Source of the DNA: Halosimplex amylolyticum
Lineage (GTDB): Archaea; Halobacteriota; Halobacteria; Halobacteriales; Haloarculaceae
Assembly: GCF_051414035.1 (NCBI RefSeq)
Contig: NZ_JBLKNW010000004.1
Location: 186,001-250,000, forward strand
Direction: 5' to 3'
Length of the DNA stretch: 64,000 nucleotides
In this document: positions 53,643 through 61,810 of the stretch, piece after piece
Position numbering within the stretch: position 1 is the first letter of the stretch
How the letters are laid out: each line of letters begins with the position of its first letter
Made by a program: the position numbers and the translations under genes
Notes under the pieces: generated by a model
Told to the model about the DNA's origin: nothing
The model's input: only the letters and a program-made list of their open reading frames with translations
Database searches by the model: none

Positions 53643-54968
53643 TCACTCGTCGTCGACTGTCACTGCACTTCCCTCCCGTTCGCGCGGCGGGTCGACGACG
53701 GTCCGCTCGGGGATCGCTGGCGGCTGTGTCGGTTGCCGGGTGACGAGTCGTTCGAGCAGCGTCTCGTCGTTCGGGTCCGGTTTGTCGATAACCTCGTACT
53801 CGACGCGGACGCCGCCGCCGTCGGCCGCAGTGAGTCGGAAGTAGTTGAGACGGAACGACGAGTAGTACACGGGCGGGAGGACGCCGACGACCGGTTCGGC
53901 TCGATGGAGCCGTTTCAACCACGTCCCGGTGTTGACGACGAGCCGGTCGTTCACCTCGGTCGTCGAGGGTCGGTGCGTGTGGCCGTAGACGTACACGGCC
54001 ACTGCGGGGTCCGCCCGGAAGACCTCCCGTGCGCGGTCGAGGTACTTCTCGACCGGGTCCTCGCCGGGCCCCTCCCGGACGAGTCCGAACCGCCGGAGCG
54101 TCTTTCGGACGTCCCTGAAGAAGACGTACAGCGGGACCGAGACGACGAGCAGTAGACCGACTATCACGAGGTTGGCCGCGAGGAGGAAGTCGGCGAGCCG
54201 GCCGACCGGTCCGAACAGCCCGAGCACGTCCTCGACGACCCGCATCGGCAGCGACCAGATGCCGGTCACGTCGAGCGCGAAGATGCCGACGGAGAGCACC
54301 CCGGCGTTGAACAGGAGGAGGAAGGGGACGACCGCGAACCTGAGCCACGCGCTCATCTCCCGGTAGAAGTAGTTCGACATCAACCAGTCCGGGATCTGCG
54401 TCATCGGCGTCACCGCCTGGATGTCCCTGAGCCAGTTGTACTTGCCGCGCCCGGACAGGCGCCCGGCGCGGCTCGTGATCTGTCGGTTCACGAAGTACCC
54501 AGGTGGGTTCGCGTAGGGGTTTCCGAAGTCGGGGATCCGGTTGTTCGGGTCCTCTTGCATCCCGTGTTCGACGTGGACGACGGCGTCGCCGACCTCGCGC
54601 GTGAGCGACACCGACTGGTCGAGCGTCACGTTGTACTCGGCGAGGCGGTCGACGTACTCCTCGTAGGCGGCGAGTTCGTAGTCGTGGTTTCCCGGGATGA
54701 GCGTGATCGAGACCCGCTCGCCCGTCGCCCGCAACTGCGCGAACAGGTCCGGATAGTCGGCCACCAGTGCGTCGAACTTCTCCGGCCCCTCCACTTCCGT
54801 GAACTCCCACAGTCCGAACGCGTCGCCGTTGATCAGCAGCTCCGCCTCCTCGTCGCTGTGCTCTAGCTCACGGAGGAAGTCGATTAGCTCCTCGCGGAAG
54901 TCGACGTGTCGTAACTGCTCGTCGCCGCCGATGTGGAGGTCGCTGACGAGATAGTACGCGTCGGTCAC
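53643..54968 (-). CDS. Membrane-spanning metallophosphoesterase
   Basis: A 441-residue calcineurin-like phosphoesterase with internal membrane helices. Metal motifs: 'YYLVSDLHIGGDEQ' (D-x-H, about residues 5-18), 'ELLINGDAFG' (G-D), 'ITLIPGNHDYELAAY' (GNHD), and much later 'VAVYVYGHTHRPSTTEVN' (GHTH). Between the third and last motifs lie three to four helices (about 215-235 'RFAVVPFLLLFNAGVLSVG', 250-300 'LLAANLVIVGLLLVVSVPLY'), an insertion unusual for the family, which would place the active site at the membrane. GTG at 54968 is chosen: the long extension upstream is not conserved-looking, and GGAGGGGGAG precedes it. Confidence 0.9.
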   Translation of the reverse strand: MTDAYYLVSDLHIGGDEQLRHVDFREELIDFLRELEHSDEEAELLINGDAFGLWEFTEVEGPEKFDALVADYPDLFAQLRATGERVSITLIPGNHDYELAAYEEYVDRLAEYNVTLDQSVSLTREVGDAVVHVEHGMQEDPNNRIPDFGNPYANPPGYFVNRQITSRAGRLSGRGKYNWLRDIQAVTPMTQIPDWLMSNYFYREMSAWLRFAVVPFLLLFNAGVLSVGIFALDVTGIWSLPMRVVEDVLGLFGPVGRLADFLLAANLVIVGLLLVVSVPLYVFFRDVRKTLRRFGLVREGPGEDPVEKYLDRAREVFRADPAVAVYVYGHTHRPSTTEVNDRLVVNTGTWLKRLHRAEPVVGVLPPVYYSSFRLNYFRLTAADGGGVRVEYEVIDKPDPNDETLLERLVTRQPTQPPAIPERTVVDPPREREGSAVTVDDE

Positions 54969-55291
54969 TCGCTCCCCCTCCTCCGCTCGACCGCCGGCCC
55001 GACGCCGGCCGCGAGGTGGTCGTCGAACCGACGCCGCACCGCCGCGCTCGCCGGCCTCCGGACCCCCGCGAGGCTCGGCGGCGACGAATCCCGTCCCATC
55101 TCGGTTCCGGGAGAGGGCCGGCCGCGACAAATCTGTTCTTCCCAGTTGGAACCCGGTCTGTAACCAGCCGCGCGAGCACCGGTCGACGGCAGCCCCGACC
55201 GGCCCGGCCCTCCGCAACGCACCGCGAGCGCGCCCCGTCCGCCGTCACCGAACGCCACCGCCGGCCGGGAAAGCCACGCTTTCTCGGGTAG
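54969..55291. other. Intergenic region without recognised features
   Basis: No ORF with coding character and no RNA gene was recognised. GC-rich, divergent promoters presumably lie at its two ends. Confidence 0.5.
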
Positions 55292-55357
55292 CCGTATTCA
55301 ACCCTCGGCAATACTGTTCGAACGGATAACAATATCACCACAGTATCACGAATACGG
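55292..55357. promoter_or_regulatory. Nested inverted repeats upstream of hdeD-like gene
   Basis: CCGTATTC (55292-55299) faces GAATACGG (55350-55357); inside, ATACTG (55311-55316) faces CAGTAT (55341-55346), and in the centre is GATA-ACAA-TATC (55325-55336). The three have nearly the same centre. The stretch is AT-rich in a GC-rich region and lies 38-103 bp before the ATG at 55395. GGTTATG (about 55356) may be the TATA box. Confidence 0.5.
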
Positions 55358-55394
55358 TTATGATGGGAGGTAACCTACGTGCTAGCGAGAGACA

Positions 55395-55991
55395 ATGAGT
55401 ACAGACACATCCTCGATGGTTACGGCGGACTCACAGCGGAGCTGGCGGTACCTGATGGGCGTCGGCGTCCTGATCACCGTTCTCGGCGTGTTGGCGATCG
55501 CGGCACCGTTCGTCACCGGCGTCACGGTCTCGATCCTGCTCGGCGCGTTGCTCGTCTTCGGCGCGCTCGGACACGTCGTCAACGCGTTCACGGTCGGCGG
55601 AGTAGCTGGGATGGCCTGGCAGCTCATGCTCGCGATCCTCTACGCGGTCGCGGGCATCTCGCTGCTGGCCAACCCCGTGCTCGGCCTCGCGACGGTGACG
55701 ATCCTGCTTATCGCCTACTTCGCGGTCGAAGGCGTCATCGAGGTCGCGATGGGCGTCCAGCGACGGGCCGAGCCGCACTGGCTCTGGTACGTCGCGAGCG
55801 GCGCCGTCTCGCTGGTTCTGGCGGGTCTGCTCTGGGCGGGCTTCCCGAGCACCGCGGCGTGGGCCGTCGGGCTCCTGACCGGGCTCCACCTGCTGTCGAC
55901 CGGCCTCCTGCTGGTGTACGTCGGCTACGTCGGCCGCCACGGCGGCGTCGCGAGCGGTGGCGAGGCGATGGGCGAGCCCAGGAGCGGGTGA
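55395..55991 (+). CDS. HdeD-family membrane protein (DUF308)
   Basis: A 198-residue protein with six helices in three pairs ('YLMGVGVLITVLGVLAIAAP', 'VTVSILLGALLVFGALGHVV', 'MLAILYAVAGISLLANPVL', 'ATVTILLIAYFAVEGVIEVA', 'VASGAVSLVLAGLLWAGFP', 'GLLTGLHLLSTGLLLVYVGY'). The 'GLHLLSTGL' and repeated 'G-x3-L' patterns fit HdeD/DUF308. In Escherichia coli HdeD is an acid-resistance membrane protein; the archaeal role is unknown. It opens a same-strand run of membrane genes and has palindromic regulatory sequence upstream. Confidence 0.92.
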   Translation: MSTDTSSMVTADSQRSWRYLMGVGVLITVLGVLAIAAPFVTGVTVSILLGALLVFGALGHVVNAFTVGGVAGMAWQLMLAILYAVAGISLLANPVLGLATVTILLIAYFAVEGVIEVAMGVQRRAEPHWLWYVASGAVSLVLAGLLWAGFPSTAAWAVGLLTGLHLLSTGLLLVYVGYVGRHGGVASGGEAMGEPRSG

Positions 55992-56217
55992 GCGGGCTCG
56001 CACCGGGCGGTTTTTTCGGTCCGTGAAGTCTCGATAGCGCGAACGTACCGACGAGAACGCGCCCGTGCTCGGTTGCGTCTACTGGATGGCCCAAGCAGTG
56101 GCCGTCGACGAAAGCCCAACTTACGAGGTGACATTCCATTGTACACTCAATTACACTGATGTTTCTCGGCGGTGGCCTGTCTATTACTACGTGGGAACGA
56201 CCCACACGGTCGACCGA

Positions 56218-56715
56218 ATGAGTTCGCTCGTAGTACTGGCGTTCGACACCATGGACGGCGCAGAACAGATGCGCGAGAAGATGTACGACTTCCAGCGTCG
56301 CGAGCTGATCTCACTTGAGGACGCCGCGGTGGTGGTCCGGAAGGAGAACGGCCGCGCGAAGGTCAAACAGGCCCACAGTCTCGTCGGTTCGGGCGCCCTC
56401 GGGGGCGCCTTCTGGGGCATGCTGATCGGGCTTGTCTTTTTCGCCCCGTGGCTCGGGCTGCTCGCGGGCGCGGCGGGCGGAGCGCTCTCCGGGAAACTCG
56501 GGGACATCGGCATCGACGACTCGTTCATCACGGAGGTCAGTGAGACGGTCGAGCCGGGCCACTCGGCGCTGTTCCTCCTCACGCGTGACGCCAACCTGGA
56601 TCGCATCGCCGAAGAGACGGAGGACACGGACTTCGAGATCATCGAGACGAACCTCTCGCCCGAGGACGAGACGCAGCTCCGCGAGACGTTCGCCGCCGAA
56701 GAGGTCGCGGGGTAA
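56218..56715 (+). CDS. DUF1269-family protein
   Basis: A 165-residue protein: 'MSSLVVLAFDTMDGAEQMRE', 'EDAAVVVRKENGRAKVKQAH', then a Gly-rich membrane hairpin ('GGAFWGMLIGLVFFAPWLG', 'LAGAAGGALSGKLGDIGI') and 'PGHSALFLLTRDANLDRI'. This is the full DUF1269 domain, conserved in bacteria and archaea, of unknown function and thought to be membrane-associated. The ATG at 56218 is chosen; TATTACT at about 56182 is its promoter-like box. The 226 bp before it are unusually AT-rich. Confidence 0.9.
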   Translation: MSSLVVLAFDTMDGAEQMREKMYDFQRRELISLEDAAVVVRKENGRAKVKQAHSLVGSGALGGAFWGMLIGLVFFAPWLGLLAGAAGGALSGKLGDIGIDDSFITEVSETVEPGHSALFLLTRDANLDRIAEETEDTDFEIIETNLSPEDETQLRETFAAEEVAG

Positions 56716-56854
56716 CGCAACTTCGCCGCGGCGCGACCGGTCGAGCGCCGCCGTCCCTTCGGATCGCGACACACAGACTCCCGGCGGTCGTCGCCTGGGT
56801 ACCCCCGCCCGAGGACCTCGACTCGGTCCGCCGACGATACCACCCCATATGGCC

Positions 56855-58363
56855 ATGCGACTCGTCCAAGTCCTGATCCCGGAGGGGAATCGCTCGCCAG
56901 TCCTCGACGCGCTCGACGAGCAGGGTATCGACTACGCCGTCTTCGACGAGGTCGGCCGCGGCGACTTCGAGGCGATGGCACAGTTTCCCGTGCCGCCCAG
57001 CGGCGTCGAACCGGTGCTGGAGGAACTCGTGGCGGCCGGGATCCGGGAGGATTCGTATACGATCGTCGTCCCGACCGAGACCGTCATCTCCCAGCGGCTC
57101 TCGGCGCTTATCGAGCGGTTCCCCGGCCTCCGGATCTCCCGCGAGGAACTGTACGCCCGGGCGCAGGACCTCGCGCCCGCGAACTCCACCTTTTTCGCCT
57201 TCCTCCTGTTGAGCACCGTCATCGCGACGACGGGGCTGTTGCTCGACTCGTCGGCGACCATCATCGGCGCGATGGTCGTCGCCCCGCTGATGGGACCCGC
57301 CATCTCGGCGTCCGTCGGGACGATCCTCGACGAGCCCGGGATGGCCCGACGGGGCGCCGTGCTCCAGGCGACCGGGCTGGTGGCGGCGATCCTGACGGCG
57401 GCTGTCATGGGGTGGCTCCTGCAACAGACCATCCTCATCCCGCCGGAACTCGACATCACTGCGATACCGCAAATCGCCGAACGGACGAGCCCGAACTTCC
57501 TGTCGCTGATCCTCGCGCTCGGGTCCGGCATCGCGGGGTCGCTGAGCGTCATGCGCGGGTCGGGGTCGACGCTCGTCGGCGTCGCCATCGCCGTCGCGCT
57601 CGTCCCGCCCGCGGCGACCGCCGGGCTCGGCATCGCTTTCGGTCTCCCGGGCGTGGCGCTCGCCGCGTCCGTGCTCGTCGTCGTCAACCTGCTCGCAATC
57701 AACGTCTCGGCGCTGGTCCTGTTCTACTTCGCCGGGTTCAAACCGATCGACGCGGGACAGTTCGAGGGCGTTCGCGCGTCCGTGTTCTCCCGCGCCGTCA
57801 CCCTCACCGTCGCCATCGCCGTCCTCTCGATCGCCCTCGGCCTCGTCACGTGGACGACGTTTCAGACCCAGTCGTTCGAAGAGCGGGTCACCGACGAACT
57901 CGAACAGGGCTTCGAGGAGGCCGACGTCGAGGGAGTCGAACTCCTCTCAGTCACCGTCGACTACGAGCCCATCGACACGCTCCTCGAGACGGAACCGCAG
58001 GTGAACGTGCTTGTGGGGCTCCAGCGGAACGAGACGGTCCCCCCCGACCTCGCCCAGCGGTGGGACGACCGGCTGACCGCGAAGTTCGACCGCGACGTGG
58101 TGGTCCGCGTCGGCTTCGTCGAGGAGCAACTCTCCGAGGGCACGTCGCCCGAGCGCGGACCGTCGGCAGGCGACGGGTCGGCGTTCGGGAGCGCGGTGGC
58201 ACTGGGAGCCGACACGCCGAACGCCGGTCGCCACACGGTTTCTGCTGTCCCTCGTCCGGCGGACGGTTCCGCGTCGACGTCCGGTGAAACCAGGCGGACC
58301 GGGACCGCCTTCGGATGGCACTGGATAACAAAACAGGCCACGCCCGAAACGATCGGGCAGTGA
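56855..58363 (+). CDS. TIGR00341/DUF389 membrane protein
   Basis: A 502-residue protein. The first 100 residues are a cytosolic ferredoxin-like part ('RLVQVLIPEGNRSPVLDALD', 'EELVAAGIREDSYTIVVPTE'); then the DUF389 membrane core with about seven helices ('FFAFLLLSTVIATTGLLLD', 'IIGAMVVAPLMGPAISASVG', 'GSLSVMRGSGSTLVGVAIAV', 'LVPPAATAGLGIAFGLPGV'). A C-terminal soluble domain follows (about 340-430), with a polar tail of about 70 residues beyond the usual end. The function is unknown. The start is ATG 56855 or the in-frame ATG 56849 two codons earlier. Confidence 0.92.
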   Translation: MRLVQVLIPEGNRSPVLDALDEQGIDYAVFDEVGRGDFEAMAQFPVPPSGVEPVLEELVAAGIREDSYTIVVPTETVISQRLSALIERFPGLRISREELYARAQDLAPANSTFFAFLLLSTVIATTGLLLDSSATIIGAMVVAPLMGPAISASVGTILDEPGMARRGAVLQATGLVAAILTAAVMGWLLQQTILIPPELDITAIPQIAERTSPNFLSLILALGSGIAGSLSVMRGSGSTLVGVAIAVALVPPAATAGLGIAFGLPGVALAASVLVVVNLLAINVSALVLFYFAGFKPIDAGQFEGVRASVFSRAVTLTVAIAVLSIALGLVTWTTFQTQSFEERVTDELEQGFEEADVEGVELLSVTVDYEPIDTLLETEPQVNVLVGLQRNETVPPDLAQRWDDRLTAKFDRDVVVRVGFVEEQLSEGTSPERGPSAGDGSAFGSAVALGADTPNAGRHTVSAVPRPADGSASTSGETRRTGTAFGWHWITKQATPETIGQ

Positions 58364-58396
58364 CGACCAAATGACCGACCGAACAGTGACAGGGAG

Positions 58397-59419
58397 ATGA
58401 CCGACGGAAACACCGGTTCGCGACCGTTCCTCCTGGCGCTCGCCCTCGTCGTCGGCGTATTGTCGGTCCTGATGATCGTCCCGTTCTTTCAGGCGGTCGT
58501 GCTTGGGGGGTTGCTGGCCTACCTCGTCGCCCCCGTCAACGCGCGGGTCTCGCGCCGACTGAACGCGACCGTCGCCGCGCTCGTCACGACGGTCGCGACC
58601 ACCGCAGTCGTCGTCGCGCCGCTGGCGCTGTTGGTCGCCGTCGCCGTCCGGCAGGCGATCACGGTGGCCAGCGGCGTCGAGTTGCCGGACGCTGAGAGCC
58701 TCTCCGCCGTCCTCCGGCAGTGGTCCGGGACAGCCGCCCTGCCCACGATGCCGGCCGGTTCGGTCGGCGACGTCGTCAGGACCGTGATCGGCGGCCTCAC
58801 CGGGCAAGTCACGGCGTTCGTCGGCCTGCTCCCGGCGGCCGCCATCGGCATCGTGGTCTTCCTGTTCACGTTCTTCTACCTCCTGCGCGACGGCGACGAA
58901 CTGCTTTCGTGGCTCCGGACGACGAGTCCGCTCACCGAGGCCGACACCGAGGCGCTGTTCCGGCGCACGGACGACCTGCTGTGGGCGGCCGTCGTCGGCA
59001 ACGTCATCGTCGCCGCCCTGCAGGCGGTCCTGACGGTCCTCGGCCTGCTGGTCGTCGGCTTCGACAACATCGTCTTCTGGGGGGTGCTCACGTTCGTGCT
59101 GTCGCTGCTGCCGCTCATCGGCGCGTCGCTGGTCTGGATCCCCGCGGTCGCGTACCTCGCGATCACGGGGCAGACGGTCGCGGCCGCGGGACTGGCAGTC
59201 TACGGCGCCGTCGTGGTGAGCGGGTCGGACAACGTGGTCAGGCCGCTGGCGATGCGCCGGGGGGCGCGGCTCAACCCGGCGCTGCTCGTCCTCGGCATCT
59301 TCGGCGGGATCGCCGTGTTCGGCTTTCTCGGCCTGTTCGTCGGCCCCGTCGTCCTCGGCCTGTTGAAGGCGATCGTGGAGCTGCTGGCCGCCGAGCGGGC
59401 CGACGCGGCCGGCGCCTGA
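58397..59419 (+). CDS. AI-2E family transporter
   Basis: A 340-residue integral membrane protein with about eight helices. 'VVLGGLLAYLVAPVNARVSR', 'FLFTFFYLLRDGDELLSWL', 'TFVLSLLPLIGASLVWIPA' and 'NPALLVLGIFGGIAVFGFLG' match the AI-2E/PerM family, which includes autoinducer-2 exporters and Na+/H+ antiporters; the substrate here is unknown. It starts 34 bp after the DUF389 stop and is probably in the same transcript. Confidence 0.92.
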   Translation: MTDGNTGSRPFLLALALVVGVLSVLMIVPFFQAVVLGGLLAYLVAPVNARVSRRLNATVAALVTTVATTAVVVAPLALLVAVAVRQAITVASGVELPDAESLSAVLRQWSGTAALPTMPAGSVGDVVRTVIGGLTGQVTAFVGLLPAAAIGIVVFLFTFFYLLRDGDELLSWLRTTSPLTEADTEALFRRTDDLLWAAVVGNVIVAALQAVLTVLGLLVVGFDNIVFWGVLTFVLSLLPLIGASLVWIPAVAYLAITGQTVAAAGLAVYGAVVVSGSDNVVRPLAMRRGARLNPALLVLGIFGGIAVFGFLGLFVGPVVLGLLKAIVELLAAERADAAGA

Positions 59420-59561
59420 CGACCGTGGCTCGCGAGCGACCCACCGGTTCGGGCCTCGTTCATCTCCCGCAGGTGAATCTCGGGAGCCATCGGCGGTCTC
59501 GGGCGGCATCATCGCTCGGTAGGGCCGATCGCCATTGCCAACTTACTTGAGCCGAGGATCA

Positions 59562-59571
59562 CTCTATAGAG
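59562..59571 (+). promoter_or_regulatory. Palindromic TATA element of the tetrad-repeat/PiT pair
   Basis: CTCTATAGAG is a perfect 10-bp palindrome containing TATAG. The predicted start near 59593 leaves a leader of about 60 nt before the GTG at 59652. The 232 bp before the gene hold no ORF. Confidence 0.5.
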
Positions 59572-59651
59572 ATACACGTGTTTTCTCACCCATTCGGTCG
59601 GCAGCAACGGGCTCTCGCGACTGCATCGCTCGGAGACGGTTCGGGTGAACG

Positions 59652-60596
59652 GTGAATCCGAGCCGCGTCGACTCGATCGTCGACCTCGTGTACGGGCTGT
59701 TGATAGCGCTCTCCGTAGGCCTGATCGTGGTCGTCAACAACGCCGTCGGGCTGGCCTTCGGCTTCGGTGTCCTGCTATCGTACCTCATCCACGTCGTCTG
59801 GAAGATGGCCCGGTTCGACCCCGACTGGATGACCACCGCCGTCAAGGAAACGGTCGAGGAGACCGTCGACGAGACGGTCGAGCAGAAAGTCGGCGAAACC
59901 GTCGAAGAGACCGTGGAGGAGACCGTCGGCGAAACCGTCGAGGAAACCGTCGGTGAGACTGTCGAAGCGACCGTCGGCGAGACTGTCGAAGCGACCGTCG
60001 GCGAAACCGTCGACGAGACGGTCAGCGAAACCGTCGAGGAGACCGTCCAGGAATCGGTCGGCGAAGCGGTCGAGGAGAAGGTCGGTGAAACCGTCGAGGA
60101 GAAGGTCGGCGAAACCGTCGGTGAGACGGTCGAAGCGACCGTCGGCGAAACCGTCGAGGAGAAAGTCGAGGAAACTGTCGAAGAGAAGGTCGGCGAAACC
60201 GTCGAAGAGAAAGTCGGTGAAACCGTCGAGGAGACCGTCGGCGAGGCGGTCGAGGAAACGGTCGAAGAGAAGGTCGGCGAGACTGTCGAAGAAACCGTAG
60301 AGGAAACCGTCGGCGAGACGGTCGAGGAGACGGTGGAGGAAACCGTCGGCGAAACCGTCGAAGAGAAAGTCGGCGAAACCGTCGAGGAGACCGTCGAAGA
60401 GAAGGTCGAAGAGCAGATGGACGCGAAAACCGGGGACGAGTGGGAGGACAGGGACGAAGAAGAGGTGTGGGAAGACGAGAAGGCAGACGGTGAGTGGGAG
60501 GACGAAGCCGAGGAGGAAGTGTGGGACGACGAGACTGACGGGGACGACGAGACTGACGGGGACGACGCGACCGAGACGACCGGCGGGGGCGACTGA
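59652..60596 (+). CDS. Membrane-anchored tetrapeptide-repeat protein (48 V-[EG]-E-[TK] units)
   Basis: A 314-residue protein, not recognised. Two N-terminal helices (about residues 9-28 and 31-52, 'LVYGLLIALSVGLIVVV', 'AVGLAFGFGVLLSYLIHVVW') anchor it. From Val64 to residue 255 there are 48 tetrads in perfect register: Val is invariant, position 2 is mostly Glu or Gly, position 3 nearly always Glu, position 4 Thr or Lys (22 or so are exactly VEET or VGET). Codons vary between copies, so the protein sequence is being kept. The tail repeats an acidic Trp motif ('EWEDRDEEEVWEDE', 'EWEDEAEEEVWDDE'). The GTG start is at 59652; the stop shares a base with the start of the PiT gene (TGATG). Confidence 0.85.
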   Translation: MNPSRVDSIVDLVYGLLIALSVGLIVVVNNAVGLAFGFGVLLSYLIHVVWKMARFDPDWMTTAVKETVEETVDETVEQKVGETVEETVEETVGETVEETVGETVEATVGETVEATVGETVDETVSETVEETVQESVGEAVEEKVGETVEEKVGETVGETVEATVGETVEEKVEETVEEKVGETVEEKVGETVEETVGEAVEETVEEKVGETVEETVEETVGETVEETVEETVGETVEEKVGETVEETVEEKVEEQMDAKTGDEWEDRDEEEVWEDEKADGEWEDEAEEEVWDDETDGDDETDGDDATETTGGGD

Positions 60597-61774
60597 TGGC
60601 TGAAATCCTGCTCGTGGTCGGAGTCCTCGTCGCGATGTTCGTCGCCTACAACATCGGCGGGTCGACGACCGGCCCGGCGTTCGGCCCGGCCGTCGGCGCG
60701 GACGCGATCTCGAAGACGGCCGCCGCGGGGCTGATGGGCGTGTTCTTCTTCCTCGGCGCCTGGACCATCGGGCGCAACGTCGTGACGAAACTCGGGTCGG
60801 AACTGGTGGTCGACAGCGGCGTGTTCACGCTCGAATCGTCCATCGTCGTCCTCTTTTTCATCGGCGTCGCGCTGTTGATGGGCAACATCTTCGGCGTGCC
60901 GGCGTCGACGTCGATGACCGCCGTCGGCGCCATCGCGGGGCTGGGCCTCGCCGGCGGCGTCCTCGACCTGGCCGTCATGGGCGAGATAGTCACCTGGTGG
61001 GTCGTCTCGCCGATCATCGGTTTCTGGGTGTCGCTGATCATCGGCCGGTACTTCTACGCACGACTCAACCGCCTGGTCGCGATGGAGCGCAGTACTGGCC
61101 CGCTGTTAGACGTCGATCGCTCTGGCCTCGTCCCGATCCCGAGCGTCCACAAGACCACCAACCGGCGCGAGCTCGGCGGAACGATCACGGTCGTCGCGAT
61201 CGGGTGTCTGATGGCCTTCAGCTCCGGGACCTCGAACATCGCCAACGCCGTCGCGCCGCTGGTCGGCAGCGGCGAACTGAAGATGGACCCCGCCATCGTC
61301 CTCGGCGGCATCGCCGTCACTATCGGCGCGTTCACGATCGCCCGCCGGACGCTGGAGACGATGGGCAGCGACATCACGGAACTGCCGCTGACGGCCGCTA
61401 TCGTCGTCGCCGCGGTCAGTTCCACGCTCGTCGTCTTCCTCTCCGCGCTCGGCATCCCCGCGAGCTTCGTCATCATCGCGACGATGAGCATCGTCGGCCT
61501 CGGCTGGGGGCGAGCGACCCGGCCGATGACCGTCCCCGAGGCGGTCTCCGCCGATGAGGCCCCGCCGGTCACCGTCAACGCGCTCGCCGCCGACGAAGCG
61601 GGCGAGGAGTTGCCCCCCATCGGCGAGGAGGACCCCGAGGACATCCCCGCCGCGGGCGACCTGTTCAACCCCGCGACGACCGCCCGGGTCGTATTCATGC
61701 AGAACGTCGTGCCGGCCATCGCGACGGTCGGCGCCTACCTCACCTTCCGGTTCGTCCCGATACCCGGCGTGTAA
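60596..61774 (+). CDS. PiT-family inorganic phosphate transporter
   Basis: A 392-residue membrane protein with about ten helices in two inverted halves. The PiT signatures are present but altered: first half 'AYNIGGSTTGPAFGPAVGAD', second half 'FSSGTSNIANAVAPLVGSG'; the canonical G-x-N-D-x-x-N is G-G-S-T-x-x-P and G-T-S-N-x-x-N, so both aspartates are missing. Similar changes occur in haloarchaeal PiT proteins as I recall them. A cytosolic acidic loop (about 320-360) precedes the last helix. Its start codon overlaps the stop of the tetrad-repeat gene, so the two are co-translated. Phosphate/Na+ or H+ symport is the family function; the substrate is untested. Confidence 0.88.
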   Translation: MAEILLVVGVLVAMFVAYNIGGSTTGPAFGPAVGADAISKTAAAGLMGVFFFLGAWTIGRNVVTKLGSELVVDSGVFTLESSIVVLFFIGVALLMGNIFGVPASTSMTAVGAIAGLGLAGGVLDLAVMGEIVTWWVVSPIIGFWVSLIIGRYFYARLNRLVAMERSTGPLLDVDRSGLVPIPSVHKTTNRRELGGTITVVAIGCLMAFSSGTSNIANAVAPLVGSGELKMDPAIVLGGIAVTIGAFTIARRTLETMGSDITELPLTAAIVVAAVSSTLVVFLSALGIPASFVIIATMSIVGLGWGRATRPMTVPEAVSADEAPPVTVNALAADEAGEELPPIGEEDPEDIPAAGDLFNPATTARVVFMQNVVPAIATVGAYLTFRFVPIPGV

Positions 61775-61810
61775 ATCGCTCCGTCTCGGCCGCCCCGGCG
61801 GGTTCGAAGT

